Shown here piece by piece: positions 1 through 12,364 of a stretch of DNA of 64,000 nucleotides. The DNA is from Megascapheus bottae (Eukaryota > Chordata > Mammalia > Rodentia > Geomyidae): contig JANJXV010000013.1 of assembly GCA_024803745.1 (NCBI GenBank), positions 10,540,001-10,604,000 of the forward strand. The letters run 5' to 3'. Each line of letters opens with the position of its first letter. Position 1 is the stretch's first letter. Below the pieces are notes generated by a model. It had not been told where the DNA came from and made no database searches. It saw only the letters and a program-made list of their open reading frames with translations. The translations under genes and the position numbers were made by a program.

Positions 1-220
1 TGTATTGTACTGATATTGGATAAAATATTCTGTGCATGATAGGTCAAGTTGACTAATTGAAATCTCCAAATATAATTATTCCTTTCTTCTTCCAATGATA
101 TTGTCTGTTGCTTTATTAAAAACTGCTCTGTTTATGTATATATAATATATATAGCTATGTTTATAATATATAATTTATTGTTTTGAGATACATGGGCTTT
201 TAACTACTGTAATTTCTTTT

Positions 221-474
221 TTCTTTTTTTGGTGGGTCACGGGGCTTGAACTCAGCCTGGGTGCTGTCCCTGAGCTCTTCAGCTCAAGGCTACTGCCCTA
301 CCTCTGGGCTGCGTTGTCCCTGAGCTCTTCAAGGTTACTGCCCTACTCCTTAAGCCACACTGGTGATTAATTTAAGATAAGAGTCTCAGGGACTTTTATT
401 GCCCCACCTGGCTTTCAACTGCAATCCTCAGATCTCAGCCTCCTGAGTAGCTAGGATTACAGCCACCATGCCCC
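221..474 (-). repeat. 7SL-head dimeric SINE with duplicated second unit
   Basis: On the minus strand, a B1-like head (GGCTGTAATCCTAGCTACTC-type) is joined to a Geo-like second unit. About 50 bases of that unit (GTCCCTGAGCTCTTCAGCTC region) occur twice in tandem. Confidence 0.78.
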
Positions 475-615
475 ATTACTGCTTTTTACTTTTCTGGTAT
501 GGTCTTGAGTGATTTTTCCCATCTGGCCTGGCCACAGCCTTCCTATTTATGCCTCTCAGCTAGAATAGTAAGCACACAGAACTTTACCTGTCCTGTTTTT
601 TTCTTTTTTGTTTTT

Positions 616-727
616 AATTGAAGTGAGGGTCTTGCTAACTTTTTGCCTAGGATTGACATCAAAATATGATTCTCTTGATCTCTGTACCTCTGATCCAGTA
701 GCTGGATTACAGGCTTGAGCCACCGTG
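616..727 (-). repeat. Old B1-like monomer, antisense
   Basis: GTAGCTGGATTACAGGCTTG plus GAGCCACCGTG; heavily diverged. Another similar monomer occupies 1384-1501. Confidence 0.5.
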
Positions 728-1169
728 TACACACTGTTTTGATTTTAATCATTATGAAATGTTTCTGTCTTTGGCATGTTTTGGTAGTCTTTTTTTTTTT
801 GTATGAATGTACTCAACTGTATATTAAACTTTGTTTAATATGTGTTTTCCCATAGCTTTGCTTTCACCTTACTCATACCTTTAAGTCTAATGTGGCTTTT
901 GTAGACAACATATAGTTAGAACTTGTTTATTATATTTCTTCTAGTGGGAAAGTTTCTGCTCCTTGAGGTGGCTAAACCATTAATATTTAATGTAATCACT
1001 ATTATGTTTGAGTTTATCTTTGCCATTTAGTAGTTACTTTCTTTTCTTCTCTCCCTCTCCCCCATGTCAGGACCAGGATTTGAACACATGCCTCATGCTC
1101 TTGCTCAGCTTTTTGTTTATAGTTAGCACTTTACTCACTTTACTGCTTTAGTCAGACCTCTAGTTTGGC

Positions 1170-1372
1170 TTTTTTTTTTTTTTTTTTGCCAGTCCTGGGC
1201 TTAAGCTCAGGGCCTGAGCACTGTCCTTGGATTTTTCTCAAGGCTAGAGCTTGTACCACTTGAGCCTCCGCACCACTTCTAGCTTTTTCTAAGTATGTGG
1301 TACCAAGGAATCGAACCCAGGTCTTCGTGCATGCTAGGCAAGCACTCTACCACTAGGCCAAACTCCTGGCCA
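1170..1372 (-). repeat. IDL-Geo-type dimeric SINE
   Basis: Read on the minus strand, it has a tRNA-Ala/ID-like head (GGCCTAGTGGTAGAGTGCTT, A and B boxes), then a second unit (AGAAGTGGTGCGGAGGCTCA-type), then an A-tail. Target duplication AGTTTGGC at 1162-1169 and 1374-1381. Confidence 0.85.
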
Positions 1373-2129
1373 AAGTTTGGCATTTTTACTGGTTAATTAG
1401 AAATAGAATCTCACAGACATTTCTGGCTAGGCTAACTTTGAATTCAGGTCTCACCTTCCTGACTAGCTAGGATTACAGGGGTGAGCCACTGGAGTCCAGC
1501 TTCTATAATTGTTTTCTGAATAGGTCTTGATTTCTTAAAATTACTCCTTTACTGTTTTATTTTGTCTTGAATAAATATTTCAATTTTATCATCTTAGTCC
1601 TTTTAAAACTATGTTAGTGGTTGTTCTAAGTGTTCAAAGACGTATTTTAATTTATTACATGTGCTAAAACGTGTCACTCTTGGTCCAACTCTGTTAAAGT
1701 TTGCATGGGAGAATTGAGATCTGATTAGGGCTGTTGGTAAGGTTTATTCCAAGGCAGGGCATGTGCTCAGTGTAATAGGTAACATGTAGCCTGGAGAAAC
1801 ACTTTGTCCTTTTTAGATCCTGATGTTCTGTACCTTGAGTGTGAGACCAAGAGCCACTGGTGATAGATTGGTAAAGGATAAAAGAGAGGGGAAAATGCTA
1901 CTCAGACTTCTTTTTCTGATATTATGAAAAATTATAAATTTTTACAAAATCAAAACCTTTTTATTCCTCCCCTATATTTTAATACTTTATTTCCTGTTCA
2001 GTGTAAATTTGTAGATTAAGGAAGGAACTAGACTGAGAAGTTTGTTAGTCTAGCATATGTGAGGCTTTGGATTCTTTCCTAATACTGCTGGATGGGGGAA
2101 GCTTTAATTCTATTTAATTTATTAATGTA

Positions 2130-2404
2130 TTTTTTTGTGGGTCATGGGCCTTGAATTCTCAGCCTGGGTGCTGTTCCTGAGCTCTTCAGCTCAAGGCTAC
2201 TGCCATACCCTGGACCTGGGCTTTGTCTTTGAGTTCTTCACCTCAAAGCTATTATCCTATCCCTGAGCCACAGCCACACTTCCAGTTTTCTAGTGATTAA
2301 TTGGAGATAAGAGTTTCACATTCTTTAGTGCCGGGGCTGGCTTTGAACTCCAATCTTCAGATCTCAATCTCTTGAGTAGCTAGGATTACAGGCATGAGCC
2401 ACCT
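2130..2404 (-). repeat. 7SL-head SINE with the same internal duplication
   Basis: The duplication junction lies at the same place as in the copies at 221 and 23038. Confidence 0.8.
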
Positions 2405-2654
2405 CTCCCTCTTCTGGCATAAGGGGAAAGCTTTATGTGACTGGAAAAGGATGGCTGTGGAGAGCATTGAGAGGAGAGGTAAATCAAGAGGGGGATAGGA
2501 GTGAATATAATCAGATAATATTACATAAAAATAGAAAAATTAAGCCAATCAAAAATTACCCGCACTGAGGCCCAAAGTTCAAGCCCCATGACTAACCAGC
2601 CAACCAACCAACAAACAAAACCATAATAAGGAATTACCTTTTCTTTTTATTTTT

Positions 2655-2748
2655 GCAAGGGGGGGGGGGAGGTGGGTGGTACTGGGGATCAAACCCAGGA
2701 CATTGTACTTGCTGTGCAAGCACTTTGCCACTGAGCTACATCCCACCC
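2655..2748 (-). repeat. Monomeric ID-like SINE
   Basis: On the minus strand GATGTAGCTCAGTGGCAAAG and TCCTGGGTTTGATCCCC are tRNA-Ala-like A and B boxes. A Geo fragment lies just before it (2563-2620). Confidence 0.75.
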
Positions 2749-2786
2749 CAAAAATTATCTTAAAAGGGAAAGGAAATATTTTTTTT

Positions 2787-2981
2787 TCTTTTTTTGCCAG
2801 TCCTGGGCTTTTCCTCAAGGCCTAAGCACTGTCCTTGGACTTTCTCAAGGTTAGAGCTCTACCACTTGAGCCTCAGCACCACTTCTGGCTTTTTGCTATG
2901 TATGTGGGGTACCGAGGAATTGAACCCGGGTCTTTGTGCATGCTAGGCAAGCACTCTACCACTAGGCCAAACTCCCGGCCC
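2787..2981 (-). repeat. IDL-Geo-type SINE
   Basis: Full-length antisense copy flanked by AAAGGAAATATTTTTTT on both sides. Confidence 0.88.
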
Positions 2982-3363
2982 CAAAAGGAAATATTTTTTT
3001 TTAAAAAGGATAATTGTGAGAGTAGATATAACCAAAGTATGCCAAATGAATGCATGGAAATATTACAAGCCCCTTTATATAATTAATATGTGCTAATTTT
3101 TTAAAAAAGAAGAAACTGTGAACTTGTTTTCAGGGTTCAGTTGTAAGGAGGTAGGTAGGAAACAGTAAGCTGATTTCCCATTTCCAGGGTGAGGCCTTGG
3201 GTAGAAAAGGAAGTCTCCAGGGCCGAGTGGAAAGTGATGGCTAAAAGGAGGATGCTGACTAAGATTGGCTACACACTGGTTGGTGCAGAGCTCAGAGACT
3301 AATGAGGTTCTACTAGATTTATCAGGATAGAGTTTGTTCTGGGAGAAGATCCTGATACCTTTT

Positions 3364-3605
3364 TTTTTCTTTTAGTCTGTTGGTTGTGGGACTTGTACTT
3401 TGGCCTGGGTGTTGTCCCTGAGCTCTTCAGCTCAAGGCTACCACCTAACTCTTGAGCCAAAGCACCACTTTTGTTTTCTAGTAGTTAATTGGAGATAAGA
3501 GTCTCACAGGCTTGGTCTTTAGTGCCTGGGCTTGTTTTGAACTGAGATCCTCAGATCTCAGCCTCCTGAGTTGCTAGGATTACAGGCGTGAGCCACCGAG
3601 CTGGC
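3364..3605 (-). repeat. 7SL-head SINE just upstream of a PAK1 exon
   Basis: Full-length antisense copy flanked by GATCCTGATACCTTTT / GATCCTGGTATCTTTT. Its right duplication ends 52 bases before the exon at 3674. Confidence 0.88.
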
Positions 3606-3673
3606 TGATCCTGGTATCTTTTAAGTTCTCTGTCAGCTGACATAGAAATAAAGTTGTCTTCTTTCCTGCATAG

Positions 3674-3805
<132 letters not shown>

Positions 3806-3954
3806 TGACCTGGGTAGCTTTCTGTTTCATAGTAAGGTGGGAGAGGAACAAGCACTGAGGTATAGAAGTTTGTGTCTTGGTTGGAGGGTATCTTGGATCT
3901 TAGAGCTGATGTAATCACTGGATCACAGTTTTTTGTTGTTGTTGTTGTTATTTG

Positions 3955-4232
3955 TTTGTTTTGTGGGTCCTGGGGCTTGAACTCTGGGCCTAGGGGTTTT
4001 TTTGTTGTTGTTGTTGTTTTGTGGGTCATGGGGCTTAAACTCTGGGCCTAGACGTTGTCCCTAAGCTCTTCAGCTCTAGGCTACCACCCTGCCCTTGACC
4101 CATTGCCCCACTTCCCATTTTCCACATTCTTTAGTTCTTTAGTGACCCGGCTTGAACCACAATCCTCAGATCTCAGCATCCTGAGTAGCTAGGATTACAG
4201 GCGTGAGCCACTGTGAGCCACTGTACGGCTTG
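3955..4232 (-). repeat. 7SL-head SINE with repeated start
   Basis: The tail-proximal 40 bases (GTGGGTC..GGGGCTTGAACTCTGG) appear at 3963 and again at 4021, separated by a TTG run. This is either a duplication or two adjacent insertions. Confidence 0.78.
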
Positions 4233-4235
4233 ACA

Positions 4236-6009
4236 GCATTTTCTTTTTGAAAGAGAAGTGATAGGTTTATCACAAATTTATGGATAGTCCCAAGTTACAA
4301 GGCAATAATTGGTCATTGATAATCCAACTTTGACTTATTTAGCCTGTTCTCCACATTTTGGAAGATACACGGAACTAGTGTAACTTAGTTCAGGGCTAAC
4401 ATAAATCATTCCAGTCTCCTGGGAAGCATCAAATTATCTGGCCTCAGATTGTTCCTTCTCTGCTAAATGTGCAGTGTTCAGCCTGTTATAGTTTCATTGA
4501 TGATACTGAAAGGCCCAAGAGAACTTATAAATACATTGGTGCTATTAATATACTGGACATTAGGAGTGCATTTTGATGGCAGATGTTGGCAGTGATTTGT
4601 ATTTAACTTCCTTTCAAGTTCCTGCCTCTCATAATAACCACAGTCCCTCACTATCACTTTGTACGGTATGCCTCCTGTGCCTTTACTTGAGTTAGCTTCA
4701 TTCAGCTCTGAACTCCCATCTCTTGATTCTTTTCTGAGATTTCTTGTTTGGGCTTTTTATTATGAGGAGACCTCCATAATGAAATAACCATCTAGCACCT
4801 CAGTTCTGTGGTACTACCATAACAAAAAAGGCTGCCTCTAGAGCAGAGCATAAAAAGAAGTATCCAAGCCAAAACTGGCTAAATAACTATGGGAGACCAA
4901 ATTCAAGGGGAATAGATGACCACTTAGGGCAAGAGCCTGGAAATAGGATCTGTAGAATCACCTTGTCTACAGGGCGCCAAGTCGCCACAAGGAGAAATGG
5001 GCTTGAAAATAAAGGCTGGTCCAGGTGTTTCATATTCATATGACCTTTTTTAGTTTGCTAGTATATTCTTTTAAAACATTCTTTCCTTCTAAGCCATGAA
5101 TTCTCTAAAGTAAGGAAATCCACGTATATGTATTTTCAGTACTTAACATAGCTCTTGGCAGACATCAGAGGGCATAAATATTGAATAAAGGAATAAATTG
5201 ATTTATCTGTAAAGCATTCCTCTCTAAAAATGTATAGTTAGTTCTTGATTTAAAGAAGCAACTGAGAGTTAGACATGTCACTTAGTAAACAAAAGTGCCA
5301 ACATTTGAAAGCAGTAATTAACCCCAAGTACAGGTTGCTTTCCACTATTACACAGTTATGATTTTGTCTATGCAGACCTGTGCCAAGGGCTAGATAAGGA
5401 GAATATTAAGTAAGGAATGGGCAAGCATTTCTTTCCTTGAGGAGTCAAATGAGGATAAGCAGAGAAAAATGACAAAGCTTGACAGTATAGGTTTGGTAAC
5501 TGGGAGAGTTTGTTTACAGGTACTAGAATAGAAAATTGAGAAATCATTATGCTAAAGTAGTCAGGAAGTCAGCCAAACGGAAGGATCTCGTTTATGTATT
5601 CATTGATCCCATGTGCCATTTACTATCTGAATGCTTTTGTTGAGTAAGTGGTTAGATGGTGGAACTCAGTGGTGGAGGGATACATGTCTCCTGTCCTTGA
5701 AGACTTATAGAATATCTTAAGATAATTGTGGTATTTTTATAAACCTTGCTAGCTTGAAATATCTCTTGGAGAAAGGGGGTATAACTTCAGATCACTTTTT
5801 CTGAACTTCAGTATTGTATAGTTTGTTCATTTCTTGTAGCTATGCCTTTCTCAAAAATGAGAATATGGGGGCAGAATTTTGTTTTGGGCTAGTCATACAG
5901 TGATTTCCCAGCAGATGTTTGTTAAACCAATGGATGAATAGGAAATACATCTTTAAAGGCTAAAGTTTGGGTACTGGTGTCTGTAGAACATCAGTCTAAT
6001 AATTTCATA
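4236..6009 (+). other. PAK1 intron, mostly unique
   Basis: Nothing gene-like apart from the L2-like piece at 5138. No splice-bounded frame was seen on either strand. Confidence 0.6.
5138..5205 (-). repeat. L2-like fragment, antisense
   Basis: TTAACATAGCTCTTGGCAGA followed by AAATATTGAATAAAGGAATA. Confidence 0.4.
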
Positions 6010-6262
6010 CATGTTCATCTGTTCTCATAACAACTCCATATGACAGGTGCTATTATTATCACTATAATAAGAGATAAGGAAACTGAAGCATAGTAATGTA
6101 GAGAATTACCATAGTAATGTAGAAAATTAGAAATGTAGCATAGAAAATTAAGTAACCTGCCCAAAGTCATGTAGATCTGAAGAATGAAAGATGGGACTTG
6201 AGCCTGGGCAATGAAATTCTGAATCTGTGTTCTAATTTATTACTTATCACTGCCTCTTGATG
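6010..6262 (+). repeat. MIR element
   Basis: ACAACTCCATATGACAGGTG, GATAAGGAAACTGAAGCA and AAGTAACCTGCCCAAAGTCA follow the MIR order. A short internal duplication (ATAGTAATGTAGA) is present. Confidence 0.8.
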
Positions 6263-6386
6263 AGCAAGGGTTGTTCCTTTTCTCTTAATGTTTAGGATCT
6301 AAAGAGGGAGTTAGAAACACAATAATGTTAAGTGTTGTATTAGCAAACGATGTGGAAATGTGATATTTCATCTTGGATAGACACAT

Positions 6387-6391
<5 letters not shown>

Positions 6392-6422
<31 letters not shown>

Positions 6423-6604
6423 CAGTCCTGGGCTTGGGCTCAGGGCCTGAGCACTGTCCTTGGACTTTCTCAACCCTAGAGCTCTACCACTTGAGCCTCA
6501 GCACCACTTCCAGCTTTTTGCTATGTATGTAGGGTACCAAGGAATTGAACCCGGCTCTTCATGCATGCTAGGCAAGCACTCTACCACTAGGCCAAACTCC
6601 TGGC
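6392..6604 (-). repeat. IDL-Geo-type SINE with a long tail
   Basis: A 30-base T-run, full body, and duplication CACATTCTTTTTTT. It is inserted in the tail of the 7SL-head SINE at 6614. Confidence 0.88.
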
Positions 6605-6613
6605 CCACATTCT

Positions 6614-6868
6614 TTTTTTGTGTGTGTGGTTGTAGGACTTGAACTCTGGGCCTGGGCACTGACCCTGAGCTCTTCAGTTCAAGGCTACTGCTCTACCCCT
6701 TGAGCCATAGCGCCACTTCCAGTTTTCTAGTGGTTAATTGGAGATAAGAGTCTTACTGACTTTTGGACTTTTGTGGACTTTCATGCCCAGGTTGGCTTTG
6801 AACCGTGATCCTCAGATCTCAGCCTCCTGAGTAGCTAGGATTACAGACGAGAGCCACCACTGCTGGCT
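6614..6868 (-). repeat. 7SL-head SINE
   Basis: Full length. Its own duplication reads AGACACATTCT at 6378 and AGACAAATTCT at 6872, with the younger SINE at 6392 inserted between. Confidence 0.83.
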
Positions 6869-7131
6869 AGAAAGACAAATTCTTATAGATGGGGGAATTT
6901 CCCTTTATTGGTAGAATCTCTTAAATTCTACTGAGTGTTGCCTAGGGCTTTTGGTTATCTTCATTGCTGAGATACTCAGTAATTGCCTTGTGGGCAATGA
7001 GATCAAGAAAGTCAGTTTCCTTCAGAGTGAAAGGATCTGGGAACACAGCAACAATGAAGATATTGATATAAGAGAAAGGATGAATTTTGGGTGGGGATGT
7101 TTATCTGTTGATGTTCTAAGTTCACATATAG

Positions 7132-7413
<282 letters not shown>

Positions 7414-7547
7414 TGAAGATGGAGATAGTCTATTGTAAAGCTCTAGATGGTATATCTGATTCATGTGGTTGATTGGCCATTCGTGGTAGACTGGCCATAG
7501 ATGGTGTTTTGTCTCACCCTATAGCCTCTCTCTCTTTCTTGATTATT

Positions 7548-7737
7548 TTTTTGGCCAGTCCTGGGGCTTCGACTCAGGTCCTGAGCACTGTCTTTGGGCT
7601 TTTTCAAGGCTAGAGTTCTACCACTTGAACCACAAGCACCACTTCTGGCTTTTTTCTATGTATGTGGTACCAAGGATTTGAACCCGGGTCCTCATGCATG
7701 CTAGGCAAGCACTCTACCACTAGGCCAAATTCCTGGA
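7548..7737 (-). repeat. IDL-Geo-type SINE
   Basis: Antisense, full length, 180 bases after a PAK1 exon. Confidence 0.85.
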
Positions 7738-7964
7738 CCCAGACTCTCTTCTTTCCTTGTCTTGCCAGCTTGGGTTGGAAACCAAGTAAGGATGGGAATA
7801 AGGTAGGAAAGAGAATATGGATAATTCATTTTGTGGGCGTCAGAGATGACTGGCAAAAATAAATAAATAAGTAAATTAATTAATTAATAGAAACTAACAT
7901 ATTATAAACCTGTACTATGTAACTGTAAATGACAAAGGAATTTCTGTAATTTTAAAAATTTCAT

Positions 7965-8021
7965 TTTTTAAAAAATTTTATTTGTGATGAATGGGGGGTT
8001 CCAGTTACATAAGGTAATGAG
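7965..8021 (-). mobile_element. L1-type 3' end fragment next to the pyrimidine tract
   Basis: TTTGTGATGAATGGGGGGTT and TTACATAAGGTAATGAG. Its C/T-rich extension may have seeded the tract that follows. Confidence 0.45.
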
Positions 8022-8368
8022 TTCCTTCCTTCCTTCCTTCCTTTCCTTCCTTTCCTTCCTTTCCTTCCTTTCCTTCCTTTCCTTCCTTTCCTTCCTTTCC
8101 TTCCTTTCCTTCCTTTCCTTCCCTTTCCTTCCTTCCTTCCTTCCTTCCTTCCTTCCTTCCTTCCTTCCTTCCTTCCTTCCTTCCTTCCCTCCCTCCCTCC
8201 CTCCCTCCCTCCCTCCCTCCCTCCCTCCATCTGTCCTCTCTCCTCTCCTCCCCCATTTCTTTCTCTCTCCCTCTCTCGCTCTCTCTTTTCCTCCCTCCCT
8301 CCCTCCTCTCTTTCCTTCCTTCCTTCCTTCCTTCCTTCCTTCCTTCCTTCCTTCCTTCCTTCCTTCCT

Positions 8369-8440
<72 letters not shown>

Positions 8441-8630
8441 TCCCTCTCTCTCTCTCTCTTTCTCTTTCTCTCTCCTTCCTTCCTTCCTTCCTTCTTCCCC
8501 CCTCTCTCTCTCTCTCTCTCTCTTTCCTTCCTCCCTCCCTCCCTCCCTCCCTCCCTCCCTCCCTCCCTCCCTCCCTTCCTTCCTTCCTTCCTTCCTTCCT
8601 TCCTTCCTTCCTTCCTTCCTTCCTTCCTTC

Positions 8631-8664
<34 letters not shown>

Positions 8665-8706
8665 CTCCCCCCCCTCTCTCTCTCTCTCTTTCTTTCTTTC
8701 TTTTTT
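8022..8706 (+). repeat. ~690-bp polypyrimidine microsatellite tract
   Basis: Successive blocks are CCTTT/TTCC, TTCC, CCCT, TCTC, TTCC, TTTC, CT, CCCT, TTCC and CT, with almost no purines on the + strand. It lies in the PAK1 intron between the residue-258 splice halves. The 250-residue frames on both strands are simple-sequence artefacts. Confidence 0.95.
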
Positions 8707-8953
8707 CTTGCCCTAAATCACAAAATAGGCTAGAGGCCTGAGGGCAGAACACAAACTTTGTGTTCTTGCAAGTAGACCTTGTTGTCTTTTCCTATCAAAT
8801 GGAACCTTCCATTTCATTTTTCTTAGCAATCAGAAATGGAGATATATCACTATTTCTGTGATTCAATAAATATTTGACCAAGCATTTATTTATTTATTTT
8901 GTGGTATTGGGGTTTTAGGCTTGCTGGATAGGTAGATATTCTTTGATTTTTAT

Positions 8954-9187
8954 TTTTTATTTTTTTGTGGGTCATGGGGCTTGAACTAGGCCTGGGTACT
9001 CTCTTTGAACTCTTCAGCTCAAGGCTACCACCCTACCCTTGAGCCAAGCCCCACTTCCTGTTTTCTAGAGGTTAATTGGAGATGAGAGTCTCAGGTCCTT
9101 TTGTGCCTGGCTGGCTTTGAACCTTGATCCTTAGATCTCAGCCTCCTGAGTAGTTAAGATTACAGGTGTCAGCCACCTGTGCCCTTT
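8954..9187 (-). repeat. 7SL-head SINE
   Basis: Flanked by TATTCTTTGATTTTT on both sides. Confidence 0.87.
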
Positions 9188-9379
9188 ATTCTTTGATTTT
9201 TGAGTTATACCTCCCATCTTTTTTCTCTTTTAGTTCTCTTCCTCCACCCCTCTCCCCACTGGAAAATCCTCATGTTTTTACCTGAGGCCAGCCTGGAACT
9301 ATATCCCTCCTACTTTTGATTCCACCATAATTGGATTAAAATGTTGGAAGTATTACACTTGGTAGAGACTTATTAACTA

Positions 9380-9462
9380 GGCTGGCCTCAAACTGATATC
9401 TTCCTGATCTCTGCCTCCAAAGTAGCTGGGATTACCACCATGAGCCACTACACCAGGCCTAA
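9380..9462 (-). repeat. Old B1-like monomer, antisense
   Basis: GGCTGGCCTCAAACTGATAT and AGTAGCTGGGATTACCACCA. Confidence 0.6.
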
Positions 9463-9604
9463 CAAAATCTTTGCTCTATTTATTATGTCTACTTTTTTTT
9501 TCAAAGAGGATTTGATATGACTGATTTAACTTAAGTTTTCAAACTGGTATGACTTCCTAAAGTAAGGTTCTGGTTCATTATTATTATTCCTCCCCCCCCC
9601 CTTA

Positions 9605-9805
9605 TTTTTTTGCCAGTCCTGAGGCTTGAACTCAGGGCCTGGGCACTGTCCTTGAGCTTCTTGTTTTGCTCAAGGCTAGGGCTCTACCCCTTGAGCCATA
9701 GTACCACTTCTGGCCTTTTCTGTTTATATGGTACTGAGGAATGGAACCCAGGGCTTCATGCATGCTAGGCAAGCAGCCTACTACTAGGCCACATTCCCAG
9801 CCCAT
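9605..9805 (-). repeat. IDL-Geo-type SINE (older variant)
   Basis: It carries the longer TTGAGCTTCTTGTTTTGCTC middle typical of an older subgroup also seen at 32792 and 41953. Confidence 0.8.
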
Positions 9806-9844
9806 GCTTCTGTAGTAATTCTCTGTTTCATCCTAATAATTATT

Positions 9845-9980
9845 TTCCTTCCTTCCTTTCTTCCTTCCTTTCTTCCTTCCTTCCTTCCTTCCTTCCTTCC
9901 TTCCTTCCTTCCTTCCTTCCTTCCTTCCTTCCTTTCTTTCCTTCTTTCTTTCTTTCCTTCTTTCTTTCTTTCCTTCTTTC
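9845..9980 (+). repeat. (TTCC)n/(TTTC)n microsatellite
   Basis: Tetranucleotide pyrimidine repeats ending in TTTC/TTCC mixtures, about 1.1 kb after the larger tract and in the same intron. Confidence 0.9.
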
Positions 9981-10064
9981 TGGTCTGAGGCTTGGACTTA
10001 AACTCAGAACATTATGCTTTCATTCATTAACCAGTGCTCTACCAATTGAACCATGTCTCCAACT
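9981..10064 (-). repeat. ID-like SINE unit, antisense, old
   Basis: GCTCTACCAATTGAACCATG is a worn A box read backwards. Confidence 0.5.
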
Positions 10065-10079
10065 GCTTCTTAATAATTC

Positions 10080-10200
10080 TTTTTTATTTTTAATTGTTAT
10101 TGTAAAGGTGATGATGCATAGAGGGGTTACAGTTACTTCAGTCACATAATTGAGTACATTTCTTTTAGAACAGTCACCTCTTACCTTGTTTTCTCCCACA
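10080..10200 (-). mobile_element. L1-type 3' end, antisense
   Basis: ATTGTTATTGTAAAGGTGAT, GAGGGGTTACAGTTAC and CACATAATTGAGTACATT mark the same short family. Confidence 0.55.
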
Positions 10201-11021
10201 TCTTAATAATTCTTGTTTGACTTTTCAAATGTTTTTCCACTAATAAAAATTTCCCTTGCAAACGGTCCTCATGACATGATGAATTAAAAGCCACTTACTG
10301 GGCCATCTGTTTATTCCTATATATGACCTTTTTCCCTAAACCAACTTTTTGCTTTTAAAGGACAGTACTTAAGTATTAGCTCCCTGCTGACTGGCCTTAG
10401 GAAGTTAGGGTACTTGTGGTGAAGCCCCAGGCTTGCCACTGACTGGTGTTTTAGTTTCCTACTGCTCTTTGTGCCTCCCTTTCCCCCCACCTTTTCTCTA
10501 ATACCTTTTTTTAATTAAAGAATTTGTTATCATTGAGTTTTATATCATTCCTCTCACCTTTTAAATAGGCATTTTAAAACAGATGAGATACTCTATGTGA
10601 GAAGTTTAAAATCCTAGTAATTTGTATTATTAGAAAACTGTATTGGTATAGGAGACTTAAAAACCAGTCTCAGCTTCTGAACCTGTTTTCTCATTTCTCC
10701 TCACTTCTATAGATGACCTTCTCCCTAAATATGTGCTTTTGATTTTAACTGTCAGCATTAAATTATTAATTTGCAAATTCATGATTCTAGTACTGATGTA
10801 TACAGTATAGGAGACTGTATACCAACCTATATATCATGTGTCAAATTTGGAAAAGTATCATTAAAATTAAATTATCTCTAAATATTATCTCTCATCCTAT
10901 TTTTTTCTTTCTCATCCAGGTAAAACTTTCTTTGTGGATCTCATCTCATAACTAAATGTATTTGTTTCATTTTTTGTTTGAAAAATAGTTTACGTTCCTT
11001 CAAAGAAAAAAGAAATAGTCT
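10201..11021 (+). other. PAK1 intron, AT-rich unique sequence
   Basis: No recognisable repeat or coding signal. The stretch 11217-11851 before the next exon is similar. Confidence 0.55.
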
Positions 11022-11216
11022 CTGGCTGAGAGTTTGGCCTAATGGTAGAGTGATTGCCTAGCATGCATGAAGACCCAGGTTCAATTCCTCAGTTTCATAT
11101 AGAGAGAAGAAAGACAGAAGTGGTACTGAGGCTCAAGTGGTAGAGCACTAGCTTTGAGAAAATCCAAGGACAGTGCTCAAGCCCTGAGCTCAAGCTCAGG
11201 ACTGGCAAAAAAAAAC
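11022..11216 (+). repeat. IDL-Geo-type SINE
   Basis: Sense copy from GCTGAGAGTTTGGCCTAATG to an A-rich tail. Confidence 0.85.
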
Positions 11217-11826
11217 AACAAAACAAAACACAGCCTCCTACTCTTAACTAACACCTATTTGCTATGGGTAGCCTTCAAGAAGTATTTTCCCCTTTTTTGG
11301 GCCTCAGTTCCCCATCTCTGCAATACCAATTGTGAAACCTGTGGAACTCTCTCGTTTCTCTGGCTTTGGACTGGCATAATATTACCTGCTGCAAACCTCT
11401 TCTTAGCTTTCTCTGGCTGACTTATACTGATTTTCTAAAACTTGGCTCAGACAGTTCTTTGGTCAAGCCTTTCTGGTCTGTTTCTGTGTTTCTTTCTGTG
11501 TCTTTTTAGCATTTTTTTAAACAATGTTATTATATTTTATGGCATCTAAAATGTTTCTTTATTCTTAGTGCCCAACATATGTAGGACATATAATTATTTG
11601 TTGAATGAAATAATCAATTAAAAGTGAATGAGTAGCTTTCAGAGATTTAGAAATTAAGTAGATGATTATGAGTAAAAAGTCAGACAAAACTTTTGGTTGG
11701 AATTTCCTATGAAAATCCTTGGGGCTTGCATAGGATATCTGGGATATAATAGGTATTTCTTTCATCTTTGCCAATTTCAGGGTTGGGGATTATAGGGTCT
11801 GTTTGTATCTTGATCTGAAAAAATGA

Positions 11827-11952
<126 letters not shown>

Positions 11953-12364
11953 TAAAATTGTGCTGACATATATGATTTTTCTTTTGTTTAGCCTCTCATA
12001 AACCTTTCTTCATCACTCCCCTCACCCATCTGGAGGGTGTTAGGCTGAGCTCAGGCTTGCCAAAATTGTCCTTACACAAGAGATATACTATTAGCTGACC
12101 ATATTGCTAAAAATATCACTACAGTGACAGTACAAGAACCATATATTTTCTTAGCACCAAACCAGCGTTCGGATTATAGCCCTGATTTTCCAGATAAACC
12201 TTGTTTGCCTTAGCACTGTGACTTATCTGCACAAATATGAAAGAGAACACCCAGAGCTGTAGACCTTCTGAAAGCTCATGTAAGAGGAGTTATATTTCCA
12301 AGTGAATGCCAGAATTTATGACTTTTGCTCTGTAGTTTTTTTCATTGCAGCTTGAATGCTGTCC

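Noticed and set aside
1..3673. An upstream PAK1 exon (CRIB/autoinhibitory region)
   Set aside because: No frame here matches the residues expected before position 160; the interval is intron with SINEs.
7961..8752. Open frames of about 250-263 residues on both strands (Lys/Glu/Arg-rich or Ser/Leu/Pro/Phe-rich)
   Set aside because: They are translations of the polypyrimidine microsatellite; no complexity, no family, and open on both strands at once.
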